Below are positions 1 to 4,723 of a stretch of 5,332 nucleotides of DNA, in pieces; the first letter of the stretch is position 1, and every line of letters starts with the position of its first letter. Made by a program: the position numbers and the translations under genes. The notes beneath the pieces were generated by a model, which saw only the letters and a list, made by a program, of their open reading frames with translations, did not search any database and was not told the origin of the DNA. The stretch spans positions 1 to 5,332 of the forward strand of contig JAHZJZ010000206.1 of assembly GCA_022600655.1 (NCBI GenBank), given 5' to 3'. The DNA comes from Campylobacterota bacterium (lineage in GTDB: Bacteria > Campylobacterota > Campylobacteria > Campylobacterales > Sulfurovaceae).

Positions 1-227
1 ATAAAAATATATGAAAACAGAATCTCTTTAATATGAGGCTTCAGTGCTGAAAAATTCCACAGTGTGTTTCTATCAAATGTTTTGTCATTGAGCAAAAGAC
101 GATAACAGATAAATGCGACTATCCATAAAAAAGGTAAGACTGGTATGGGCATAATGAAGTAGATGAGGGTAGGTGTTAGTAAGTAGAGTGTCAAAAACTC
201 TACAACAAAATAGTTTTTCGTTTTCAT
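1..227 (-). CDS. CPBP-family intramembrane protease-like protein, N-terminal part (truncated by window edge)
   Basis: Reading leftward from ATG at 227-225 gives 75 codons with no stop before the window edge, so only the N-terminus is visible. It begins MKTKNYFVVEFLTLYLL and is strongly hydrophobic: one membrane segment at about residues 7-28 and a second at about 30-46. These are followed by the charged stretch LLLNDKTFDRNTLWNFSALK (residues 44-63). A hydrophobic start, then 'lPxLWxxA', then a 'D.xFDRxxLWN' motif is how many proteobacterial CPBP (Abi, CAAX-protease-like) membrane proteins begin. The conserved EExxxR and HxxxN catalytic motifs would lie outside the window, so activity cannot be judged. 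An in-frame TAA lies four codons upstream of the ATG, which fixes the upstream limit. No Shine-Dalgarno precedes it. It follows the RlpA-like gene by 34 bp on the same strand and may be co-transcribed. The family call rests on recalled pattern similarity; a generic membrane protein is the alternative. Confidence 0.65.
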   Translation of the reverse strand, partial: MKTKNYFVVEFLTLYLLTPTLIYFIMPIPVLPFLWIVAFICYRLLLNDKTFDRNTLWNFSALKPHIKEILFSYIF

Positions 228-245
228 GGGTATAAATTATACCCA
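227..245. repeat. 19-bp palindrome overlapping the start of the CPBP-like gene
   Basis: TGGGTATAAATTATACCCA is a perfect inverted repeat around one central base (position 236). It fills half of the gap between the RlpA-like stop and the CPBP-like ATG, and its left end is the T of CAT (the A of the ATG on the minus strand). On the minus strand it contains TATAAT (241-236), a consensus -10 box 8 nt before the ATG. As RNA read from upstream it could fold as GGGUAU-AAUUU-AUACCC directly ahead of the start codon. It may be an operator, a -10 element or a translation-controlling hairpin; the sequence does not decide. Confidence 0.45.
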
Positions 246-261
246 AAAGCTACTCAGAGGT

Positions 262-654
262 TTAACGCTTTTTTTGACGATAAAGTACTTTAACTTTGAG
301 TTTAGCAATACCTTTAGCCACATAACCTAACTTTTTAGCAGCAAGATAAGAGAGGTCTATGATTCTTTTTTTAGCATAAGGTCCACGGTCGTTGATTCGC
401 ACTTTAATTTTACGATTGTTTCTTAGGTTTGTTACCTCAACAACGGTATTGAATGGTAAAGTTTTGTGAGCTGCTGTGTACTCGTACATATTGTACTTTT
501 CACCATTGGCAGTGGTTCTTCCATGAAAAGGTTTCCCGTACCAGCTACCTACACCAACTTGTGTCTTTTTTTTGTTTTGGGCATTTGCTGAAGTGGTTAG
601 TAGTAGCAAGAAGGATAGGGTTAAGATTTTATGTTTCTTTAGTAATAGTTTCAT
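262..654 (-). CDS. RlpA-like septal ring lytic transglycosylase family protein (double-psi beta-barrel only)
   Basis: A 130-residue exported protein. Residues 1-25 form a typical Sec signal peptide: K-rich start, LTLSFLLLLTT core, and likely cleavage after SANA. Residues about 33-125 are the RlpA double-psi beta-barrel, with VGVGSWYG (33-40), GRTTANGE (45-52), TAAHKTLPF (60-68), NDRGPY (88-93) and RIIDLS..AAKKLG (97-110). The His in AAHKTLPF (H63) and Asp in NDRGP (D89) correspond to residues thought important for glycan cleavage in RlpA. Family members act in the periplasm on peptidoglycan, often on strands lacking stem peptides at the septum. It is much shorter than classical RlpA: there is no lipobox cysteine at the cleavage site and no C-terminal SPOR domain, so it should be a soluble periplasmic barrel rather than an outer-membrane septal lipoprotein. 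The basic tail ends RQKKR. The ATG at 654 has no Shine-Dalgarno; a TATACT hexamer lies 6 nt before it. Function beyond the family is inference. Confidence 0.9.
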   Translation of the reverse strand: MKLLLKKHKILTLSFLLLLTTSANAQNKKKTQVGVGSWYGKPFHGRTTANGEKYNMYEYTAAHKTLPFNTVVEVTNLRNNRKIKVRINDRGPYAKKRIIDLSYLAAKKLGYVAKGIAKLKVKVLYRQKKR

Positions 655-660
655 GTCTAT

Positions 661-666
661 AGTATA
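661..666 (-). promoter_or_regulatory. Possible -10 box for the RlpA-like gene, very close to ATG
   Basis: On the minus strand TATACT is followed by only 6 nt (ATAGAC) before the ATG. If used as a -10 box, transcription would start at or within the start codon, giving a leaderless message. That agrees with the absence of a Shine-Dalgarno. A second, weaker candidate further upstream (TATGCT, about 677-682) would give a short normal leader. Confidence 0.3.
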
Positions 667-820
667 CTTGAAACCCTAAGCATAAAAGCTTCATTGGAAT
701 TTATATATGGAGTATCAAAACTCATAGAAGTTACATTACGTAATAGAATTGAAAATTTTAAAATAGTTTAGCATAAAAAATAATAGATATCTTGCAAAGT
801 TTAATAAAAAAGCAAAAATA

Positions 821-842
821 TTTCACTGTTAAGTAATATAAC
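821..842. repeat. 22-bp direct repeat, copy 1
   Basis: This stretch begins TTTCACTGTTAAG and ends TAATATAAC. It is identical, base for base and in the same orientation, to 3505-3526. Here it is intergenic, starting one base after the flavoprotein stop codon. On the minus strand it reads as a TATATT -10-like box followed by ACTTAACAGTGAAA. Copy 2 is placed just ahead of the methyltransferase gene, where that reading makes sense as a promoter. Copy 1 could therefore be a promoter pointing toward the RlpA-like gene, or one end of a duplicated or inserted segment. Confidence 0.85.
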
Positions 843-843
843 T

Positions 844-2076
844 CTACTTTAAACATCCAGCTAAGTATCCACTTGAGAAAGACCATTGAAGATTATATCC
901 TCCACAAGGACCATCTAGGTTCATCACTTCTCCACAAAAATAGAGACCTTTTAGTTTTTTGCTCTGCATGGTGTTGGGGTCTATCTCTTTTAGTGATACA
1001 CCACCACGGGTTATCATAGCCATTTTAAATCCATCGTGTCCATTAACAGTTAACGGTGTCCAAGCCAAAAGCTTGATGAGTTTGTCCCGAACCACACCAG
1101 AGAGTTTTCCTAAAGTTAGGGTAGGTGTGGCATCGGCTAATTTACAGAGTTCCAAAGCCACAGATTCAGGTAGAAGCGTTTGAAGCAAAGAGGCTACGGT
1201 ATGGTTAGGGGTTTTAGCCAACTCTGTTTTAAAGTGAGTACGAATCTGCTCTTCGTTCATCCCTTTGGTTAGGTTCATAATCATGGGGACTTCATCATAT
1301 TTTGAGAGTAGGGGAGTTATCTCACGAGAGAAGTCTAGCACCACTGGTCCACGGATTCCATTTTTGGTAAAGATTAAATCACCAATGGCATGAAGTTTTT
1401 TATATTTTTTTATATCAACACGTAATTCCACCTTTGCAATGGTATCAGCACGGCAGTTTGCACCCCAGCTCTCTTTAGTCTTTAGGGGCATCATCGCAGG
1501 GTGTAGCTCAGTGATTTTATGTCCTATTGACTCAGCCATCTCATGCCCATCACCCTCTGCACCTAACATCGGATACCCCAGTCCACCCGTAGCCATTATT
1601 ACATTGTCAGCATAAAAGCTCTCAGTTTGTGTTATTACACCAGTAACTTTAACCCCATCATGCTCTAACTGTTCCACCTTTTGTGAACAGCGTACCTCAA
1701 CGCCAAGCCGTTGCATCTCATTTTCAAGAGCAGAAATAATGGTAGAAGAGCTATGTCCCACAGGAAAAATACGAAATCCATCAGGAGCATGAGTCTCAAC
1801 CCCTATCTCATTAAAAAACTCTTGCAGTCTTTTATAATCTAAAGCCTCCAGAGCAGGGGTCATAAAACGCCCCTCACGACCAAATGAAGCCATAAAGGTT
1901 TCATTATCAAGCGTGTTAGTCAAATTACATCGACCTCCACCTGTAGCTTTGAGCTTGGCTCCGATTTTAGGAAGCTTTTCTAGGAGTAGGACTCTGTGGT
2001 TGTTTCGTGTAGCTGTTATGGCAGCCATCATTCCTGCTGCTCCTGCTCCGATTATGATGAGAGTATATTTATTCAT
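844..2076 (-). CDS. FAD-dependent flavoprotein of the HI0933/YhiN/BaiN family
   Basis: A full-length 410-residue two-dinucleotide-fold flavoprotein, the usual size for this family. The N-terminal FAD site is IIIGAGAAG (7-15), with the adenosine-ribose-binding acidic residue E33 in LLLEKLPKIG. It is followed by the family signature KATGGGRCNLTN (43-54). Further on are MATGGLGYPMLGAEGDG in the middle and ITRGGVS..EID (about 355-366). The C-terminal FAD-closing block is CGEVMNLDGPCGGYN (381-395). Databases label members 'aminoacetone oxidase family FAD-binding enzyme' or BaiN. The E. coli homologue YhiN has been linked to dihydrouridine formation in 23S rRNA, and a clostridial relative acts in bile-acid dehydroxylation. 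In a Campylobacterota host the rRNA role is the more likely one, but that is inference. The ATG at 2076 fits the family N-terminus. No Shine-Dalgarno is visible, and TATAAC lies 7 nt upstream. It is divergent from the carbonic anhydrase gene. Confidence 0.93.
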   Translation of the reverse strand: MNKYTLIIIGAGAAGMMAAITATRNNHRVLLLEKLPKIGAKLKATGGGRCNLTNTLDNETFMASFGREGRFMTPALEALDYKRLQEFFNEIGVETHAPDGFRIFPVGHSSSTIISALENEMQRLGVEVRCSQKVEQLEHDGVKVTGVITQTESFYADNVIMATGGLGYPMLGAEGDGHEMAESIGHKITELHPAMMPLKTKESWGANCRADTIAKVELRVDIKKYKKLHAIGDLIFTKNGIRGPVVLDFSREITPLLSKYDEVPMIMNLTKGMNEEQIRTHFKTELAKTPNHTVASLLQTLLPESVALELCKLADATPTLTLGKLSGVVRDKLIKLLAWTPLTVNGHDGFKMAMITRGGVSLKEIDPNTMQSKKLKGLYFCGEVMNLDGPCGGYNLQWSFSSGYLAGCLK

Positions 2077-2249
2077 GTAGACAGTTATATACTAAAAATA
2101 ATTAAATGAGCTTGAAAAAATTTTAAACGATATAGTATAACATTAGTATATTTGAATATATTAATAACTAAGATTTATTAATTCAAGTATTTTTTAATGA
2201 AATTTTTTTTATAATATCTATGTAACATAAATAAACAATAGGAGACAAG
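2077..2249. promoter_or_regulatory. Divergent intergenic region between flavoprotein and carbonic anhydrase genes
   Basis: A 173-bp AT-rich region carrying promoters for both directions. Minus-strand TATAAC (2089-2084) lies 7 nt from the flavoprotein ATG. Plus-strand TATAAT (2210-2215) serves the carbonic anhydrase. Between them is an inverted repeat with perfect arms ATTAATAA/TTATTAAT (2160-2167 and 2175-2182, 7-nt centre). Outer TTGA/TCAA arms (2152-2155 and 2183-2186) add to it across a 4-nt bulge. A short direct repeat TAGTATA occurs at about 2133-2139 and 2144-2150. The inverted repeat could be an operator, but in DNA this AT-rich a chance origin is possible. Confidence 0.4.
2210..2215 (+). 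promoter_or_regulatory. -10 box of the carbonic anhydrase promoter
   Basis: An exact TATAAT after a run of T residues, 34 nt before the ATG, predicting a leader of about 27 nt that contains the ribosome binding site AGGAGA (2240-2245). No good -35 is seen at the standard spacing. That is usual for sigma-70 promoters in this phylum, where the -35 is often replaced by T-rich stretches. Confidence 0.55.
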
Positions 2250-2885
2250 ATGGATAGACAATTACAGGAGGGATATTCTCACTTTTTAGAGAACTATTTT
2301 GAAAATCATAAAGAACTTTTTGAAAACATTACAAATCAACAGAGTCCAGATACAATGTTAGTGACATGTAGTGATAGTCGTATTAATCCAGCATTGCTTT
2401 TAAATGCACAACCAGGGGAACTTTTTATTGTTAGAAATATTGGAAATTCAATTCCTCCATTTGAACCAGCAAAAGGTTCAACACAAGCTGCTGTTGAGTA
2501 TGGTGTTAATGCTTTAAATATTAAAAAACTTGTGATTTTAGGACATAGTAATTGTGGTGCATGTGCACATCTTTATCACCAGCATAAAGATGGTGAACCT
2601 AAGCTTATTCATGTTGATGAGTGGTTAAAATACCTTCAACCTGCTAAAGGATCAGCTATTTTAGAAGTAAGTAATTCTACTATTGATAAAAATATTTTTG
2701 AAGTAACAGAAAAACATAATGTAGTCCTTTCACTACAAAGATTAATGACCTATCCTTATATTCAACAACGAATTGAAAATGGTCAAATTGAACTTATAGG
2801 TTGGTGGTATAATATTGGTACAGGTGAAATAGAAAATTATAACTACTCAACTCACCAATTTGAAAAAATTAATCCAGTTAATTAA
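2250..2885 (+). CDS. Beta-class carbonic anhydrase
   Basis: A complete 211-residue cytoplasmic zinc enzyme interconverting CO2 and bicarbonate. The diagnostic motifs are all present. CSDSR (40-44) supplies the zinc ligand C40 and the catalytic D42-R44 pair. RNIGNSIPP (62-70) is the conserved loop. GHSNCGAC (98-105) supplies zinc ligands H99 and C102. The length is typical of bacterial beta carbonic anhydrases, and a canonical C-terminal part follows (IELIGWWYNIGTGEIENY). In an autotrophic Campylobacterota host it would feed inorganic carbon to the reductive TCA cycle or carboxylases; in a heterotroph it would support growth at low CO2. That physiological role is inference, since no bicarbonate transporter or carbon-fixation gene lies beside it. 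The start is supported by AGGAGA 4 nt ahead of the ATG and by TATAAT further upstream. Its last 8 bp, including the stop codon, overlap the end of the convergent methyltransferase gene. Confidence 0.96.
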   Translation: MDRQLQEGYSHFLENYFENHKELFENITNQQSPDTMLVTCSDSRINPALLLNAQPGELFIVRNIGNSIPPFEPAKGSTQAAVEYGVNALNIKKLVILGHSNCGACAHLYHQHKDGEPKLIHVDEWLKYLQPAKGSAILEVSNSTIDKNIFEVTEKHNVVLSLQRLMTYPYIQQRIENGQIELIGWWYNIGTGEIENYNYSTHQFEKINPVN

Positions 2886-3492
2886 GTTTTTTAGCACTCA
2901 TTAAAAAGACAGAGAAGTTTCTATGAGGCTTCTTTATAACACTTACTGTCTCAAACTGAATCTCTTTAAATCCTACTTTTTTAGCAGTTTCACCCAGTTC
3001 ATCTCTATCAAATCCAAAATGAAAAACCCCCTCATTATCACTGTGGAATGTTCCATCTTCACTGTCTAGGTCCGCTAGAGCGATAAATCCACCTTCTGGT
3101 AACATAGCATACATTTTACTAAGCATATCTTCAATATTTTCAAGATGGTGAATTGTCATAGAGGAGATGATGCCATCATAGAGTAGGGGAGTAGATATCT
3201 TTTTAGACAAATCAAGCTCAAGTACTTCCGTATGGCAAGTAAAAAGAGGGGCTTTCTCTTTGAACATCTCTAACATTGAGGGTGAATTATCGATAGCTGT
3301 TACTCTGTCAATATGTTCTGAGAGACAATAGCTAAGTAGCCCTGTACCAGCACCAAAATCCATAAGATGCATATTGTTAGTTAATTTGATATTTTTTAAT
3401 ATACTGTCAGCAATGGCTTGAGCATTTTTGACACGTTTACTATTCATATCCCATGATTTTGATTTATGGGCAAATAGGTCTTTCTTTTCCAA
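2878..3492 (-). CDS. Class I SAM-dependent methyltransferase (small-molecule type)
   Basis: A Rossmann-fold methyltransferase of 204 residues from the TTG at 3492. Motif I DFGAGTG lies at 45-51 and the acidic ribose-binding D68 is in TAIDNSP. Motif IV-like YDGIISSMTIHHLE is at 105-118, and a post-motif LPEGGFIALADLD follows. This architecture (methyltransferase 11/12, UbiE-like) usually acts on small molecules, and the substrate cannot be read from the sequence. A GTG at 3510 would give 210 residues but has no Shine-Dalgarno and lies inside a 22-bp repeat. The TTG has AAAAGGA (3507-3501) 8 nt ahead and leaves six residues before the LFAHKSKSWD block, as in relatives I recall. I therefore prefer TTG. 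The gene is downstream of tetR on the same strand, but a hairpin terminator and a likely promoter of its own lie between them. It converges on carbonic anhydrase with an 8-bp tail overlap and no room for a terminator. Confidence 0.85.
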   Translation of the reverse strand: MEKKDLFAHKSKSWDMNSKRVKNAQAIADSILKNIKLTNNMHLMDFGAGTGLLSYCLSEHIDRVTAIDNSPSMLEMFKEKAPLFTCHTEVLELDLSKKISTPLLYDGIISSMTIHHLENIEDMLSKMYAMLPEGGFIALADLDSEDGTFHSDNEGVFHFGFDRDELGETAKKVGFKEIQFETVSVIKKPHRNFSVFLMSAKKLN

Positions 3493-3504
3493 AGTAGTTA
3501 TCCT

Positions 3505-3526
3505 TTTCACTGTTAAGTAATATAAC
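3505..3526 (-). promoter_or_regulatory. 22-bp direct repeat, copy 2: likely methyltransferase promoter region
   Basis: Identical to 821-842. On the minus strand it carries TATATT (3524-3519) as a -10 candidate. Transcription would then begin near ACAGTG, giving a short leader with AAAAGGA (3507-3501) and the TTG start at 3492. This is a coherent promoter-leader-start arrangement. The repeat is exact over 22 bp, and weak similarity continues on the right side (TxTAxTTTAAA-like in both copies). Confidence 0.45.
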
Positions 3527-3567
3527 CATATTTAAAAATATAGCTAACTTACATAATATGTAATTCT

Positions 3568-3597
3568 AACTTAAAAGCAACTACTAAAAGAGTTGCT
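3568..3597 (-). terminator. Probable weak intrinsic terminator of tetR
   Basis: On the minus strand AGCAACT (3597-3591) pairs perfectly with AGTTGCT (3582-3576) across an 8-nt loop, followed by TTTTAAGTT. The stem is only 7 bp and the U-tract is short, so termination may be partial. The hairpin starts within the last tetR codons, and the tetR stop codon (3586-3584) lies in its loop. Confidence 0.5.
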
Positions 3598-4225
3598 CCT
3601 GTTGCGATATTTTAATATTATTCCAAAAATAATCAACATGTTTCTCAAACATCGTAACCAGTGAAGAGGTTGATTTACTATCGATTTTAAGTAGATGTAC
3701 TTGCATCTGGTAGAAGAATAGGGGGGCAAAGAACTCATTTGCTAACATTAGTGGGTCAGCATGTCTTATTTTCTCTTTCTGCATCATTATAAAAAAGACT
3801 GCGGATAGCTTTTTAACATTTCCTTGATAAAAATGCTCATTATAGGTATCGCGAATTTTACTATTTTTATATAATTCTTGCATCAAAAGTTTAAAAAGTG
3901 CCTCATTTTTCTTGTCAAAACTTATCAATTTAAACGTTGTAGCTATAGAAAAGAGAAAGGACTTCCCAGATTGAGCCAAATCTTCTATATCACGGTTCTC
4001 AAACAGCTTTACAATAGCAGAACTCATTAAATTGCTAATAAGTGTCTCTAAAATAGCATCTTTATTTTTAAAGTGGTTATAGAGACCACTCTGCTGTATT
4101 CCTACATCTTTAGCAATATCTCGTACCGTTGTAGATTTGTATCCTTTAGAGGAAAACAGTTTTAAAGAGACCTCCAAAATAAGCTCTTTAGTATTCTTTT
4201 TCATATCACTCTTTTCAATTAACAT
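3584..4225 (-). CDS. TetR/AcrR-family transcriptional repressor
   Basis: 213 residues from the ATG at 4225, the normal TetR size. The N-terminal helix-turn-helix domain is clear: ELILEVSLKLFSSKGYKSTT, then VRDIAKDVGIQQSGLYNHFKNKDAI (about 34-58), where GIQQSGLYNHF contains the recognition helix. The C-terminal helical ligand domain (about 65-213) is not recognisable, as is normal for this family, so the inducer is unknown. An upstream GTG (4237) would add four residues but lacks a Shine-Dalgarno. The ATG at 4225 has GGAG 6 nt before it, so it is preferred; a later ATG at 4204 is a weaker alternative. Upstream is a consensus promoter with a palindromic operator in its spacer, plus three more operators. 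This indicates autoregulation and, by family analogy, control of a divergent gene. No such gene is visible. Control of the methyltransferase downstream is possible only by readthrough. Confidence 0.93.
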   Translation of the reverse strand: MLIEKSDMKKNTKELILEVSLKLFSSKGYKSTTVRDIAKDVGIQQSGLYNHFKNKDAILETLISNLMSSAIVKLFENRDIEDLAQSGKSFLFSIATTFKLISFDKKNEALFKLLMQELYKNSKIRDTYNEHFYQGNVKKLSAVFFIMMQKEKIRHADPLMLANEFFAPLFFYQMQVHLLKIDSKSTSSLVTMFEKHVDYFWNNIKISQQEQLF

Positions 4226-4276
4226 CTTTAACTCCACTTTAGATTTTAACGTATATGGTAATAAAACTCCTTAAAC

Positions 4277-4306
4277 ATTATAGTGAACATATGTTCCGAA
4301 TGTCAA
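4277..4306 (-). promoter_or_regulatory. Consensus sigma-70 promoter of tetR
   Basis: On the minus strand TTGACA (4306-4301), an 18-nt spacer and TATAAT (4282-4277) give two perfect hexamers, unusual in a genome with weak -35 boxes. Transcription should start near 4270, leaving a leader of about 45 nt before the ATG at 4225. The spacer holds operator O1, so a bound repressor would block RNA polymerase. Confidence 0.8.
4285..4296. promoter_or_regulatory. TetR operator O1 (GAACATATGTTC)
   Basis: A perfect 12-bp palindrome of the form GAACA-N2-TGTTC, placed between the -35 and -10 boxes of the tetR promoter. It is one of four copies in 130 bp. Assignment to the adjacent TetR protein is inference from position and repetition. 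Confidence 0.75.
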
Positions 4307-4326
4307 GTATTTAAAAATCCATAAGA

Positions 4327-4338
4327 GAACAGTTGTTC
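4327..4338. promoter_or_regulatory. TetR operator O2 (GAACAGTTGTTC)
   Basis: GAACA-GT-TGTTC, with both half-sites intact. Its centre is 42 bp from O1, four helical turns, so proteins on O1 and O2 would lie on the same face of the DNA. It overlaps TTGTTC (4333-4338), a possible -35 for a plus-strand promoter. Confidence 0.7.
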
Positions 4339-4360
4339 ATATTGTCTAGATTATTATAAA
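4333..4360 (+). promoter_or_regulatory. Possible divergent promoter embedded in the operators
   Basis: TTGTTC (4333-4338), a 16-nt spacer and TATAAA (4355-4360) form a plausible plus-strand sigma-70 promoter. Operator O2 covers its -35 and O3 begins immediately after its -10, the classic layout for repression. It points to DNA without a recognisable gene. TTGTTC is also part of the operator, so the -35 match could be coincidental. Confidence 0.3.
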
Positions 4361-4377
4361 GAACAAGTGTTCTTTAT
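4356..4377. promoter_or_regulatory. TetR operator O3, extended 22-bp palindrome
   Basis: The core GAACA-AG-TGTTC (4361-4372) is flanked by ATAAA/TTTAT, so the perfect dyad reaches 10 bp on each side of a 2-bp centre. This makes it the most symmetric of the four sites. Its centre is 34 bp from O2. Confidence 0.7.
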
Positions 4378-4402
4378 CTTGGTGATTTTTTAAATCAAAA
4401 GT

Positions 4403-4414
4403 GAACAGATGTTT
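4403..4414. promoter_or_regulatory. TetR operator O4, one mismatch
   Basis: GAACA-GA-TGTTT differs from the GAACA-N2-TGTTC consensus only in the last base. Its centre is 42 bp from O3, mirroring the O1-O2 distance. The mismatch suggests a weaker or decaying site. Confidence 0.55.
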
Positions 4415-4658
4415 TTCTTGTGGGTAAATAGGGGTTTTGGGGCAGATGATATTTTATATAGAATTTATATTATGTTAATCAATAGGATAAAATAAAGATT
4501 AATTCAGTTCTGTGAGGACTGAGAGTAGAAAAATGATATTCAGAATAAGTCAGAATAAGCACGTTTTATTCTTTGGATATACTCTTGGAACATGAAATGG
4601 ATTCTAGAAGCTTTTATCTGTTGGGGAAATTTACACTAAAAATAGATAGAAAACAAAA

Positions 4659-4686
4659 TATTCAGGAAATTCACCTTTCCTGAAAA
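4659..4686. other. Candidate difH recombination site
   Basis: Perfect 9-bp arms TTCAGGAAA (4661-4669) and TTTCCTGAA (4676-4684) flank a non-palindromic 6-bp centre, TTCACC. Extended to 11 bp per arm this is the 28-bp, 11-6-11 layout of Xer recombination sites. It lies about 100 bp upstream of xerH; in single-recombinase systems (XerH/difH, XerS/difSL) the site is known to sit next to the recombinase gene. The inner GAAA/TTTC half-site ends resemble what I recall of those sites, but I cannot compare it with a verified difH. On the minus strand the hairpin is followed by TATTTTGTTTT, so an intrinsic terminator is the main alternative. Confidence 0.45.
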
Positions 4687-4723
4687 AAATATTGAATTCA
4701 GCAAATTATATGTCAATATGAAA

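Larger units (their letters stand above)
655..843. other. 189-bp non-coding gap between the RlpA-like and flavoprotein genes
   Basis: Very AT-rich with no credible ORF. It holds one copy of a 22-bp direct repeat (821-842, one base beyond the flavoprotein stop) and a 10-bp palindrome ATTACGTAAT (735-744). Minus-strand -10-like hexamers lie just before the RlpA-like start: TATACT (666-661) and the weaker TATGCT further upstream. I see no strong terminator for the flavoprotein gene, so readthrough toward the RlpA-like gene is possible. Confidence 0.5.

Noticed and set aside
453..662. 69-codon plus-strand ORF
   Set aside because: It lies opposite the RlpA-like gene, whose signal peptide and barrel motifs are unmistakable. 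The protein has no recognisable features and is a shadow.
735..744. 10-bp palindrome ATTACGTAAT
   Set aside because: Single copy, short and AT-rich; expected by chance at this composition.
959..1183. 74-codon plus-strand ORF
   Set aside because: It is antisense to the conserved C-terminal half of the flavoprotein, with no ribosome binding site or domain; a shadow ORF.
4542..4593. 17-codon minus-strand ORF beginning MFQEYIQRIK
   Set aside because: No Shine-Dalgarno, no promoter and a length expected by chance; it could be a gene remnant but nothing shows that.
4533..4595. 20-codon plus-strand ORF beginning MIFRISQNKH
   Set aside because: Only a weak purine-rich stretch precedes it. Its codons run through the tandem repeat, and no signal or hydrophobic pattern supports a real peptide.
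4661..4684. Reading the TTCAGGAAA inverted repeat as an intrinsic terminator
   Set aside because: On the minus strand a T-rich tail follows, but there is no minus-strand gene upstream for it to end, and on the plus strand the tail is A-rich. Kept as the alternative to a dif site rather than as the main call.
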